From contig NZ_QLUW01000003.1 of assembly GCF_003268025.1 (NCBI RefSeq), positions 558,001 through 622,000 on the forward strand: a stretch of 64,000 nt of DNA, read 5' to 3'. Below, one piece after another: positions 42,571-50,012 of the stretch. The notes beneath the pieces were generated by a model, which was given only the letters and a program-made list of their open reading frames with translations, was not told the DNA's origin and did no database searches. Positions within the stretch are counted from its first letter, which is position 1, and each line of letters opens with the position of its first letter. The stretch is from Paenibacillus montanisoli (GTDB taxonomy: Bacteria > Bacillota > Bacilli > Paenibacillales > Paenibacillaceae). Both the position numbers and the translations under genes were made by a program.

Positions 42571-43061
42571 TCGTATACGATAATCGATTTAATTCGAATG
42601 AATGGTTTATAATAGCCGGGTTATGCATCGGGATCGCGCTAGTCATTTTCTTGCCGAAGCGATTTCAGAGGAAGCATACTTTCGTATATTTCATGTGCGG
42701 CGTGTATAGCGGCTTTTTCTTCGACCATTCCTTAAGCGTCCAGCCTGTCAGCTTCTACGACGTAAACGACCGGTCCAGCTATCAGCTAATCGACTTTGTG
42801 TCTTACATTTCGTATGGGCCGATCAGCTATCTATTCTTCTACACCTATGATCGCTTGCGGCCGAAGCCATCGCAAATCGCGATTTTCATCCTCATCTGGT
42901 CGCTTGTATCAACAGGCTTGGAGTGGCTGGCTGTCTGTGCGAATGTTTTTCATTACCGATTCGGTTATAAGCTCGCTTATTCGTTCCCGATCTATTTAAT
43001 CGTTCAATCGTGCTGGATCTTCCTATATCATCGCCTCGAAAGCAGGCGGGCGAGCGGCTGA
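42567..43061 (+). CDS. Multi-pass membrane protein, second of a coupled pair
   Basis: A 164-residue protein with about four or five transmembrane helices. Segments YGPISYLFFYTYDRLRPKP and ANVFHYRFGYKLAYSFPIYL resemble the CBO0543 family, whose function is unknown. ATG 42567 overlaps the previous stop by ATGA, so translation is coupled and the two proteins may form a complex. Confidence 0.75.
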   Translation: MIVYDNRFNSNEWFIIAGLCIGIALVIFLPKRFQRKHTFVYFMCGVYSGFFFDHSLSVQPVSFYDVNDRSSYQLIDFVSYISYGPISYLFFYTYDRLRPKPSQIAIFILIWSLVSTGLEWLAVCANVFHYRFGYKLAYSFPIYLIVQSCWIFLYHRLESRRASG

Positions 43062-43280
43062 TCGCGACCGTAAGCTGCGGCAGCCTGCGACAATTCGCAA
43101 TCCATATCCTCGCAAATTGTCTGTTCATTCCTGTCCGCGATTGTCTGATCGTGGCAGCATTTGCGCTCAAACCCGACAGAATTAGCCCGTCCGCGGGCGG
43201 TCTCTGGCCGGGTATTTGTGCTGCGGCAAATGTCTGCCCCTTTATTGCCCGGGTAATACCGGGTGCCACTTCTGCTCTAG
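43062..43280 (+). other. Intergenic region without a supported gene
   Basis: This stretch between the membrane-protein pair and the YheC/YheD leader has loosely repeated short words (CAAATTGTCTG, CGATTGTCTGATCG) and small palindromes, but no ORF with a ribosome site and no promoter I can defend. Confidence 0.4.
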
Positions 43281-43356
43281 TAGCCTATTAAATCAGGCTA
43301 GTTGACCCTAGCAATCATCCAAGAGATAGATGACTGCGAGGCATATGCTGTCAACT
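43281..43356 (+). other. Structured leader upstream of the YheC/YheD gene
   Basis: Two adjacent hairpins can be drawn: TAGCCT/AGGCTA (43281-43300) and a longer one from AGTTGAC..AGCA to TGCT..GTCAACT (43300-43356) with an inner TCATC/GATGA stem. No known riboswitch class is recognised. Confidence 0.4.
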
Positions 43357-43367
43357 AAAGGACCGAA

Positions 43368-44096
43368 ATGACTGAAAGGATGGGATATGGCATGGCAGAT
43401 GAACAAGGCATGGAGAACGGCTTGGCGAATATCCAGGGCAGGCAGTTAGCCAGCAAATGGGCGAAAACAGCGGCTCTATTATCGCATGGGCGCATCGCTC
43501 CGCACATTCCGCCGACCCGGATGTTTACGAAGGCGAATTTGAACAACATGCTGCAAGTTCATGGCATGGTCGTCATTAAACCGGTACGCGGAGCGGGAGG
43601 CCACGGAGTTATCAAGGTTTCGAAAGCAGCGGGCGTGTATAAGTACACGTACTACTCGAGAACGAGCAGCTTCGGCACATTCGATGGCATGTACAAGTCG
43701 CTTCTTGCGAATAAGAAAGCCCGCCCATATTTGATCCAGAAAGGCATTCAGCTTGCGACCATAGGCGGCAGACCGATTGATTACCGGGTTAAGTACGTGA
43801 AGCAGCCTACCGGAGAGTGGCGAATTACAGCGATCGTCGGAAGGCTGGCGAAGCCAGGCTTGTTCGTTACGAATATTTGCCGCGGAGGCACGCTGCTGAG
43901 CGGATCCGAAGGCATACGCAGATCGTTTTCCAGCGGTGCGGTCGTTTCGAAGAAACGAGAAATGAGACTGCTTACGAAGCTGTCGACAGCGGTGCTGGAG
44001 GGGCGTTTTCCGGGGATCGGACAGTTAGGCTTTGATTACGGCATTGACCGGAGAGGGAAAATATGGATCTTCGAAGTGAATACAAGACCCCAATAA
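43368..44096 (+). CDS. YheC/YheD-family (ATP-grasp) spore coat-associated protein
   Basis: A 242-residue protein with the ATP-grasp-like YheC/YheD fold. Segments VVIKPVRGAGGHGVIKV (ATP-binding lysine and Gly-rich loop), DYRVKYVKQPTGEWRITAIVGRL and the C-terminal FEVNTRP support this. In B. subtilis, YheC and YheD are coat-associated. It ends directly after the NxRP motif, shorter than the longest family members. ATG 43368 follows AAAGGA; later in-frame ATGs at 43380 and 43392 are possible starts. Confidence 0.87.
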   Translation: MTERMGYGMADEQGMENGLANIQGRQLASKWAKTAALLSHGRIAPHIPPTRMFTKANLNNMLQVHGMVVIKPVRGAGGHGVIKVSKAAGVYKYTYYSRTSSFGTFDGMYKSLLANKKARPYLIQKGIQLATIGGRPIDYRVKYVKQPTGEWRITAIVGRLAKPGLFVTNICRGGTLLSGSEGIRRSFSSGAVVSKKREMRLLTKLSTAVLEGRFPGIGQLGFDYGIDRRGKIWIFEVNTRPQ

Positions 44097-44175
44097 AAAT
44101 CGTTTTTGATATATTTCGTTAATAGATTCATAAATATTCATTAAAGTTTTTTATCGAAAGTAGAATTTGTCGGGC

Positions 44176-44351
44176 TGTGTATAACCGTATCCACATTATC
44201 CCAGGCTGTATTTCCTCATTTTTCGACCATTACTCACAGATTACCAACACGCTGTCCACACGCATATGTGGATAATCGGAACGCTTGTTCCTTCCTATTT
44301 GGACATGCTAATATGAATTTGGAAGTAAGAGGGAAAGGAGAGTGTGGACAA
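44176..44351 (+). promoter_or_regulatory. Cluster of DnaA boxes upstream of sda
   Basis: A perfect DnaA box TTATCCACA lies on the minus strand at 44267-44275. Close variants are TTATACACA (minus, 44176-44184), GTATCCACA (44187-44195), CTGTCCACA (44252-44260) and TTGTCCACA (minus, 44343-44351, overlapping the start codon). In B. subtilis, DnaA activates sda directly, so this is probably the same checkpoint control. Confidence 0.72.
44285..44314 (+). promoter_or_regulatory. Promoter of sda
   Basis: TTGTTC (44285-44290), an 18-bp spacer ending in an extended -10 TGC, and TAATAT (44309-44314). The perfect DnaA box ends 9 bp upstream of the -35. Confidence 0.65.
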
Positions 44352-44494
44352 TGGAGCAGCTGTCGGATGAGCTTTTACTCGATGCGTATCACGCCGCCCA
44401 TAAGTTCGAACTGGATCCGGAATTCATCCAATTGCTAAGCGCCGAGCTGAAGCGCAGGCAACTTAATCCGGAATCATACCGCAATACCGCGTAA
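44351..44494 (+). CDS. sda: Sporulation histidine-kinase inhibitor Sda
   Basis: A 47-residue protein, MEQLSDELLLDAYHAAHKF onward, with the LSDELL(L/I) and DPEFIQLLSAELKRRQL helices of Sda. Sda folds as a helical hairpin and binds the DHp domain of KinA-type kinases, blocking the phosphorelay when replication is disturbed. AAAGGAGAG precedes the ATG. DnaA boxes surround the promoter. A candidate target kinase is encoded at 4407 in this window. Confidence 0.95.
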   Translation: MEQLSDELLLDAYHAAHKFELDPEFIQLLSAELKRRQLNPESYRNTA

Positions 44495-44532
44495 TTTCAT
44501 TCAACGTTGTCAACTAGTCCTCAAGTTCGGTT

Positions 44533-44775
44533 TCACCACTTCGAAATAAGCACTTCAAACGTCTGCACACAGTTAGGGCAGTACACGACATGGCCGCAGC
44601 TTTGTTCCGATTGTGATAATGGCGAGATCGTCTCGTAATTGGTATACGTATCAGGCTGATAGGGTGCATAAGGGCCAGTAAAGTCCTCAAGCCTTCCGCA
44701 ATCGTCAGTTTGCCCGGAGCAAACCGGACAGATAGCCGTAAGCTGCTCCAATCCATTACAAATGGGACATAACAT
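44533..44775 (-). CDS. Small Cys-rich zinc-ribbon protein
   Basis: An 80-residue protein with CxxC pairs: CPIC and CPVC near the N-terminus and CPNC near the C-terminus, plus single Cys residues, suggesting one or two zinc ribbons. The middle is Tyr/Pro/Thr-rich (GPYAPYQPDTYTNYE). Function unknown. AAGGAGG lies 12 nt before ATG 44775. Confidence 0.75.
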   Translation of the reverse strand: MLCPICNGLEQLTAICPVCSGQTDDCGRLEDFTGPYAPYQPDTYTNYETISPLSQSEQSCGHVVYCPNCVQTFEVLISKW

Positions 44776-44870
44776 AGATAAGGGTACCCTCCTTTGCCAG
44801 TGCGATGTGAATCAGCAGGTTAGGCTAAAGATTAGGATACCCTTTTTTGATTTGTAATACGTGCTTCTCG

Positions 44871-45872
44871 TTACAGCTTCATGCTGCTGCTGTGCCCTGG
44901 CGAGAGCTTGGCTGTCGGGTCTACATAAACTTTCGCGTTGTTGATGGCCGTCGGCGCTTCGCCGAAGCCTACCGCGATCAATTTCAGCTTTCCCGGATAA
45001 GTTGTGACATCGCCTGCGGCGAATATGCCGGGAATGCTCGTTTCCATGCGGGAGTCGACGACGATGGACCCGTTATCGATTTCAAGTCCCCATTCGGCAA
45101 TCGGCCCAAGCGAGGAGACGAATCCGAAATTGACGATAACGGCGTCAACCGCAAGTTCGGTGAGTTCTGCGGTCTTCACGTTCTGCAGTACGATTCGTTC
45201 GATACCGGAGGTTCCGTGCAGCGATGTCAATTCATATGGTGTAAGGACACGGACAGTGGATTTCATCAAGTTTTCTACGCTATGTTCATGAGCTCTGAAC
45301 TTGTCTCTGCGGTGCACGAGCGTAACGCTTGCTGCGATGGGCTCCAGCATCAGCGACCAATCAACGGCCGAATCGCCGCCGCCGCTTACAACGACGTTCT
45401 TGCCCTGGAACTGGCTCAGATCGCTAATAAAGTAATGCAAATTTTTCTTCTCGTACTTGGCGGCTTCTTTTAGCTCCAGACGACGCGGCTCGAAAGCGCC
45501 GACCCCGGCCGTAATAATGACGGCTTTCGCAAAATGGACGTCTTTATCCGTTACAATTTCGAACGAGCGTTCATCCCGCTTGATGACGTTAACCACTTTC
45601 TCTTCCAGACGGACCTCCGGCTTGAACATGGCCATCTGCTTCTTCAACTGCTCTACGAGTTCGCCTGCCGTTACCTTCGGAAAGCCGGCTACATCGTATA
45701 TATATTTTTCCGGATATAGTGCGGCAAGCTGGCCGCCCAATTGAGGCATACTTTCAATAATCTTGACCGATGCTTGGCGCATTCCGCCATAGAAAGCGGC
45801 GAACATGCCTGCAGGACCGCCGCCTATAATGGCGATGTCGACATGAGGGGTAGAAGTCGCTGAGTTGGACAC
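44871..45872 (-). CDS. yumC: Ferredoxin/flavodoxin-NADP reductase, thioredoxin-reductase type
   Basis: A 333-residue FAD flavoprotein nearly identical in motif layout to B. subtilis Yum[19 protein letters not shown] (FAD), [13 protein letters not shown] (NADPH), [16 protein letters not shown], and [12 protein letters not shown]. It lacks the CxxC of thioredoxin reductases. It supplies reduced ferredoxin or flavodoxin. The start is GTG 45872, 6 nt after GGAGGTG; a TTG at 45887 lies before the ribosome site. Confidence 0.96.
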   Translation of the reverse strand: MSNSATSTPHVDIAIIGGGPAGMFAAFYGGMRQASVKIIESMPQLGGQLAALYPEKYIYDVAGFPKVTAGELVEQLKKQMAMFKPEVRLEEKVVNVIKRDERSFEIVTDKDVHFAKAVIITAGVGAFEPRRLELKEAAKYEKKNLHYFISDLSQFQGKNVVVSGGGDSAVDWSLMLEPIAASVTLVHRRDKFRAHEHSVENLMKSTVRVLTPYELTSLHGTSGIERIVLQNVKTAELTELAVDAVIVNFGFVSSLGPIAEWGLEIDNGSIVVDSRMETSIPGIFAAGDVTTYPGKLKLIAVGFGEAPTAINNAKVYVDPTAKLSPGHSSSMKL

Positions 45873-46143
45873 AATGGGCACCTCCAAAAAATAAACGGAC
45901 TAATCATAGGGTTTCCTGCTTACACTTGGATAAATCTTCTTGTACATTATAGCTGTTCGACAAGCTGTGGGGAAATATAAAATTGGATGTTATTCTAAAT
46001 ATTTTCGTAATATTTTACCCTTGAACTTTAATGAAAAAGTTTGTAATATGTGAGGTATTAGTAACCGATTTGTCGAAAATGGACACGGACCGTTCATAAA
46101 AGTAGGATCAGGGTCACACACTAACATTATTCATTGTCTGTGT
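45873..46143. other. Divergent intergenic region between yumC and ndh
   Basis: About 330 bp in total separate the two starts. It is AT-rich from 45970 to 46060. Apart from the Rex box near ndh I see no defined element. Confidence 0.4.
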
Positions 46144-46161
46144 TTGTGTAATTTTTCACAA
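46144..46161 (+). promoter_or_regulatory. Rex operator
   Basis: TTGTGTAATTTTTCACAA is an 18-bp palindrome matching the Rex consensus TTGTGAAATATTTCACAA at both TTGTG/CACAA arms. It lies 44 bp upstream of the ndh start. Rex represses when NAD+ is high relative to NADH. Confidence 0.82.
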
Positions 46162-46204
46162 AGTCTGTAAAGAAAAAGAAATTACGAATGGATGGGATTC
46201 TGCG

Positions 46205-47398
46205 ATGAGCAACATACCGAAAATTGTTATTCTTGGCGCCGGCTACGGCGGGGTATTGACAGCACTGCGTCTTCAAAAAGAACTGAACTACAATGAGGCC
46301 GATGTAACGCTCGTGAACAAGCATGATTACCACTACTTCACGACACACCTGCACATGCCTGCAGCGGGTACGGACAAAACCGAAAATGCACGCGTAAGCA
46401 TCTCGAAGCTGATTGACGAGTTCAAAATCGATTTCGTTAAATCGACTGTCGTTCAAATCCGCACGCAAGACAAGAAAGTCATTCTTGAAGACGGTACGCT
46501 TTCTTACGATTACCTTGTAATCGGCCTTGGCGGCGAGCCGGAAACTTTCGGTATTCCAGGCATGCTTGAGAATGCTATGAACATCCGCAGCATCAACTCG
46601 GTTCGCTTGATCCGCGAACATATCGAATACCAATTCGCACGCTTCAAACGCGAACCGCACCGTCTCGATTACCTTACTTTCGTTGTCGGCGGCGCCGGCT
46701 TCACAGGTATCGAATTCGTGGGCGAGCTTGCAGACCGTCTGCCTGAGCTTTGCAAGCAAAACGACGTGGATCCATCGCTTGTCAAACTATATAACATCGA
46801 AGCAGCTCCAACTGCACTGCCGGGCTTTGATCCGGAGCTCGTAGAATATGCTATGCAAGTACTGACGAAGAAGGGCGTAACATTCCGCATCGGAACAGCG
46901 ATCAAAGAATGTACCACTGAAGGCGTTATCGTCGGCGATGGCGAAGAAATCAAAGCGGCAACCGTTATCTGGGCAGCCGGCGTACGCGGCAACCGCCTTA
47001 TCGAAGAAGCGGGCATTGAAACGATGCGCGGCCGCGTCAAAGTTGACGAGAACCTTCGCGTTCCAGGGCACGAAAACATCTATGTTGTCGGCGATAACTC
47101 CCTGATGTTCAATCCGGAAGGCCGTCCATACCCGCCGACTGCGCAAATCGCGATGCAACAAGGCGTTACTTGCGCGCACAACCTGGTTGCTTCGATCCGC
47201 AACCAGCCGCTTAAGAAATTCGAATTCAAGAACAAAGGTACTGTTGCCTCCCTTGGTAAAGGCGAAGCGATCGGTCTTGCGTTCGGCAAGAAATACAAAG
47301 GCGGCGTAGCGGCATTGATCAAGAAAGCGATCGACGTTCGTTACCTGTACATCATCGGCGGTATTCCGCTGGTACTTCGCAAAGGTAAATTCCTGTAA
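46205..47398 (+). CDS. ndh: Type II NADH dehydrogenase
   Basis: A 397-residue non-proton-pumping NADH:menaquinone oxidoreductase. FAD site IVILGAGYGGVLTA, NADH site FVVGGAGFTGIEFVGEL, AAGVRGNRL and second FAD motif YVVGDNSLMF are seen. The quinone-site AQxAxQ motif is TAQIAMQQG. A C-terminal membrane-binding helix region follows. The Rex operator in front is expected for an NDH-2 that couples NADH oxidation to respiration. Codon usage is unusually regular, as in highly expressed genes (impression). Confidence 0.96.
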   Translation: MSNIPKIVILGAGYGGVLTALRLQKELNYNEADVTLVNKHDYHYFTTHLHMPAAGTDKTENARVSISKLIDEFKIDFVKSTVVQIRTQDKKVILEDGTLSYDYLVIGLGGEPETFGIPGMLENAMNIRSINSVRLIREHIEYQFARFKREPHRLDYLTFVVGGAGFTGIEFVGELADRLPELCKQNDVDPSLVKLYNIEAAPTALPGFDPELVEYAMQVLTKKGVTFRIGTAIKECTTEGVIVGDGEEIKAATVIWAAGVRGNRLIEEAGIETMRGRVKVDENLRVPGHENIYVVGDNSLMFNPEGRPYPPTAQIAMQQGVTCAHNLVASIRNQPLKKFEFKNKGTVASLGKGEAIGLAFGKKYKGGVAALIKKAIDVRYLYIIGGIPLVLRKGKFL

Positions 47399-47652
47399 TG
47401 CGCCATTGCAGCGTACAGGTTCGTGGTTTGCTGACGCGCGATGAGCTGGACCGCTACAACGCGCTGATGGAGGTTGGCTCCTTCTTGGAGTCGCAGAACC
47501 GTTACGACTTGGCATATACGGTGCAGAAGGAAGTCGACATTCTCATTTTGCCGGGGATTGAGCGGCTTAAGGAGAAAGGCAGGGAGCGCGACCGCCAGAC
47601 GGAAGCGTACTTGGAAATGAAGCGTCTTCTCGAAGAAGACGATGAGGAGTAA
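47398..47652 (+). CDS. Small charged protein translationally coupled to ndh
   Basis: An 84-residue soluble helical protein (LLTRDELDRYNALMEVGSFL, then REKGRERDRQTEAYLEMKRL-like C-terminus) ending in an acidic tail. Its ATG shares one base with the ndh stop codon (TAATG). No family is recognised. Coupling implies a role near NDH-2 or simply cotranscription. A strong terminator follows. Confidence 0.75.
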   Translation: MRHCSVQVRGLLTRDELDRYNALMEVGSFLESQNRYDLAYTVQKEVDILILPGIERLKEKGRERDRQTEAYLEMKRLLEEDDEE

Positions 47653-47696
47653 AAAAGCGGATGGAGCGTCGCTAGGACGTTTCATCCGCTTTTTTT
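47651..47696. terminator. Bidirectional terminator
   Basis: AAAAAAGCGGATG and CATCCGCTTTTTTT flank a 19-nt apical region between convergent transcripts. Confidence 0.9.
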
Positions 47697-47714
47697 AATT
47701 GGCCAGTTTGATTG

Positions 47715-48461
47715 CTAGATGGCGAAAAGCTCTTGCAGCTTCTCGTCCGTCATTCGGTTGCCGACGTAGAAGTCGCCGAAATCGCCGAAGCGCGCGCTCA
47801 CTTCGTCAAAGCGCATCTCGTAGACGAGCTTCTTGAATTGCAGGGCATCCTCTGCGAACAGGGTTACGCCCCACTCCCAGTTATCAAAGCCGACGGAGCC
47901 CGTAATAATTTGCTTCACTTTGCCCGCGTAGCTGCGGCCGATCATGCCGTGGCTGCGCATCATCGCGCGGCGCTCTTCCATGCTCAGCATGTACCAGTTG
48001 TCGCTGCCTTGGCGGCGTTTGTTCATCGGATAGAAGCATATATGGTTCCATTTCGGCAGAATCGGCTTCAGTCTGGCGAGAATTTCCGGATTTTGCATCG
48101 GATCGGCGCCCGGCTGCGCCATATAATTGCTGAGCTCCACGACACTGACGTAAGAATGGGCCGGGATCGTGAATTGCGCGAACGTCGTTTTGTTAAACGC
48201 GTTCTCGATCGCATTCAGCTCCTCCAACGTTTCGCGCAGATGCATGAGCATGAAATCCGCCTTCTGGCCTACGATGGAATAGAAGGCCGTGCTCCCTTGC
48301 TTATTATCTTCAACGGTTTGCCACTCGCTTAGAAACGAACGAAGCTCGTCCAGCGCGATGGCGCGCTCGCCTTCGTCGGCAAGCTTCCAAGCCGCCCAGT
48401 CGATCGTGCGGAAATCATGCAAGGCGTACCAGCCTTCAAGCGTTTGAGCCGCTTCACTCAT
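47715..48461 (-). CDS. hemQ: Coproheme decarboxylase HemQ (chlorite dismutase family)
   Basis: A 248-residue enzyme that converts coproheme III to heme b, the last step of the coproporphyrin-dependent pathway of Firmicutes. Conserved segments are [18 protein letters not shown] with catalytic Tyr and the proximal His region [18 protein letters not shown], and [14 protein letters not shown]. The start is ATG 48461 after GGGAG. It shares a terminator with the ndh operon. Confidence 0.95.
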   Translation of the reverse strand: MSEAAQTLEGWYALHDFRTIDWAAWKLADEGERAIALDELRSFLSEWQTVEDNKQGSTAFYSIVGQKADFMLMHLRETLEELNAIENAFNKTTFAQFTIPAHSYVSVVELSNYMAQPGADPMQNPEILARLKPILPKWNHICFYPMNKRRQGSDNWYMLSMEERRAMMRSHGMIGRSYAGKVKQIITGSVGFDNWEWGVTLFAEDALQFKKLVYEMRFDEVSARFGDFGDFYVGNRMTDEKLQELFAI

Positions 48462-48616
48462 GTAGATCACTCCCTATCGGTTTCTTGTCGCTTACATTGT
48501 AACGTAACGCGGCAAAGGAGAGCAAATGACGGACTTGTGACAACATCGCGAAGGAAATTGACTTCCGCTATGCCATCTACTACACTAGTCGTAGCGAAAG
48601 GGGTAGACGATTCGGA

Positions 48617-48922
48617 ATGAACGGCGACGTTAATATTTTACAGCTTATCATTGCAACGGTTTTGTTTTTTGTCATGATGTTCGGCATCGGCTTTATTTTA
48701 AACATGCTGCTAAAAACGACCTTTTTTCCTATTTACTTATTTCTAATTGTGCTCGTACCGCTCTTTATCTGGCAAACCTGGGACGACACGAAGAGCGTGT
48801 CCGGCAATTTCACTTCCTTTACGTTCGTGGATATTTTGCCGGCCATCGGAGCGCTGATCGGCGCTTATGTGAGCGGTTCGACGATCCGGGCGCTGCGCAA
48901 AGGCGGATACAAAATGTTCTAA
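48617..48922 (+). CDS. yuiB: YuiB-family membrane protein
   Basis: A 101-residue protein with three transmembrane helices, including FFVMMFGIGFILNMLLKTT, a segment characteristic of the YuiB family, and a terminal pore-like GALIGAYVSGSTIRALRKGG. Function unknown. In Bacillus yuiB lies near the ndh/yumC cluster, as here. Confidence 0.82.
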   Translation: MNGDVNILQLIIATVLFFVMMFGIGFILNMLLKTTFFPIYLFLIVLVPLFIWQTWDDTKSVSGNFTSFTFVDILPAIGALIGAYVSGSTIRALRKGGYKMF

Positions 48923-49009
48923 CATGAAAGCTAAAACGGCATGGCCATACTAAGGAAAATTCGCATTTCAGCGCTAGCGTTGATTTAGCGGAATCCGAGG
49001 TGTTGCGCG

Positions 49010-49888
49010 ATGCCGTTTTTGAATGTCGGAGATGCGAAGCTGCATGTTAACCATGATGTCATCATAAAGGACAGCGTACCGGTTCTTTGCGTGCACCCGC
49101 CATGCCTGACCAGCCGGCTGTTCACGGCGATGCAAGAGAAGCTGATGTCTACTTCGATCATACGCTTCGATATCCGCGGTCATGGGTACAGCGAGGCGGG
49201 AAGCGGGAAGCTGACCCTTTCGTTAATCGCGGAGGATATGAGAAGAGTGCTCGACACTATGGGGGTAAAAAAGGCCTATGTGTGCTCTTATGGCGCAGGG
49301 TCGTTCCCTGCGCTTACGGCGATGCTGGCCTATCCCGACCGGTTTATCGGCGGGATATTGGTCTCCGGCGCTACCGCGTATACCGATATTATTACGCGTT
49401 CGAAGCTGCAGGCGGCGTTTATCTCGAGTATTCTTTGCCCTAAGGAACCGATCGCGTTTAAGGCGGCTTTGAACGAAGCGGACAGCAAAGCCAGCTTCGA
49501 AGAGCTGCACGCCGAAGCCAAGCTTGGCGATTCCGGCAAATGGCGCGAGTATACGGCCGCCTGCTTGGACAGCGCCGTGCAGAAGAAGCTGCTTCAGCTG
49601 AAGCAGCCCGTGCTTGTCTTGTACGGTACGGGCGATAAGATCGGGCAAGGCCACGCTGCGGAGCTTCGGCGCAGGCTGTCCAATAGCGAGCTGTACGGCA
49701 TTATCGGAGCAGACAAACAGCTGCTGCTCAAGGAGCCGGCGACGGTGGCGTATGTCATGTCGCAATGGATCGAGAAGCAGGCGCATCCGGAAATAGCAGA
49801 TACGTTCGAAGAGCGGGAGGCACTGCTTCGGCAGCTGTCCGCGCAAGGCATTGAGGAAGGCGTGCACGGCACTGTGCCTAGGCATTAA
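49010..49888 (+). CDS. Alpha/beta-hydrolase-fold protein lacking catalytic Ser and His
   Basis: A 292-residue protein with the alpha/beta-hydrolase fold (FDIRGHGYSEAG, VLVLYGTGDKIGQ). The nucleophile elbow, normally GxSxGG, reads CSYGAGS (residues 92-98), which puts Gly95 at the Ser position. The late His of GxGH aligns with Lys in GADKQLLLKEP. The oxyanion HG is replaced by HPP. The acid residue is kept. It is therefore probably a non-catalytic binding protein, or uses other chemistry. The frame is intact, so it is not a simple pseudogene. Confidence 0.85.
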   Translation: MPFLNVGDAKLHVNHDVIIKDSVPVLCVHPPCLTSRLFTAMQEKLMSTSIIRFDIRGHGYSEAGSGKLTLSLIAEDMRRVLDTMGVKKAYVCSYGAGSFPALTAMLAYPDRFIGGILVSGATAYTDIITRSKLQAAFISSILCPKEPIAFKAALNEADSKASFEELHAEAKLGDSGKWREYTAACLDSAVQKKLLQLKQPVLVLYGTGDKIGQGHAAELRRRLSNSELYGIIGADKQLLLKEPATVAYVMSQWIEKQAHPEIADTFEEREALLRQLSAQGIEEGVHGTVPRH

Positions 49889-49907
49889 TCCAAATAATCA
49901 GCATGCG

Positions 49908-49940
49908 AAAGTTCCCTCTACCGGGGGAATTTTCTTTTTT
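49908..49940 (+). terminator. Weak terminator
   Basis: AAGTTCCC and GGGAATTTTC form a short stem followed by TTTCTTTTTT. Confidence 0.55.
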
Positions 49941-50012
49941 CTGCGCCTCAAACGATGGCCGCTTTTATGGTAAACTAGTAAAAGAATAATAGGCGGATGG
50001 AGTCAAAATGAG

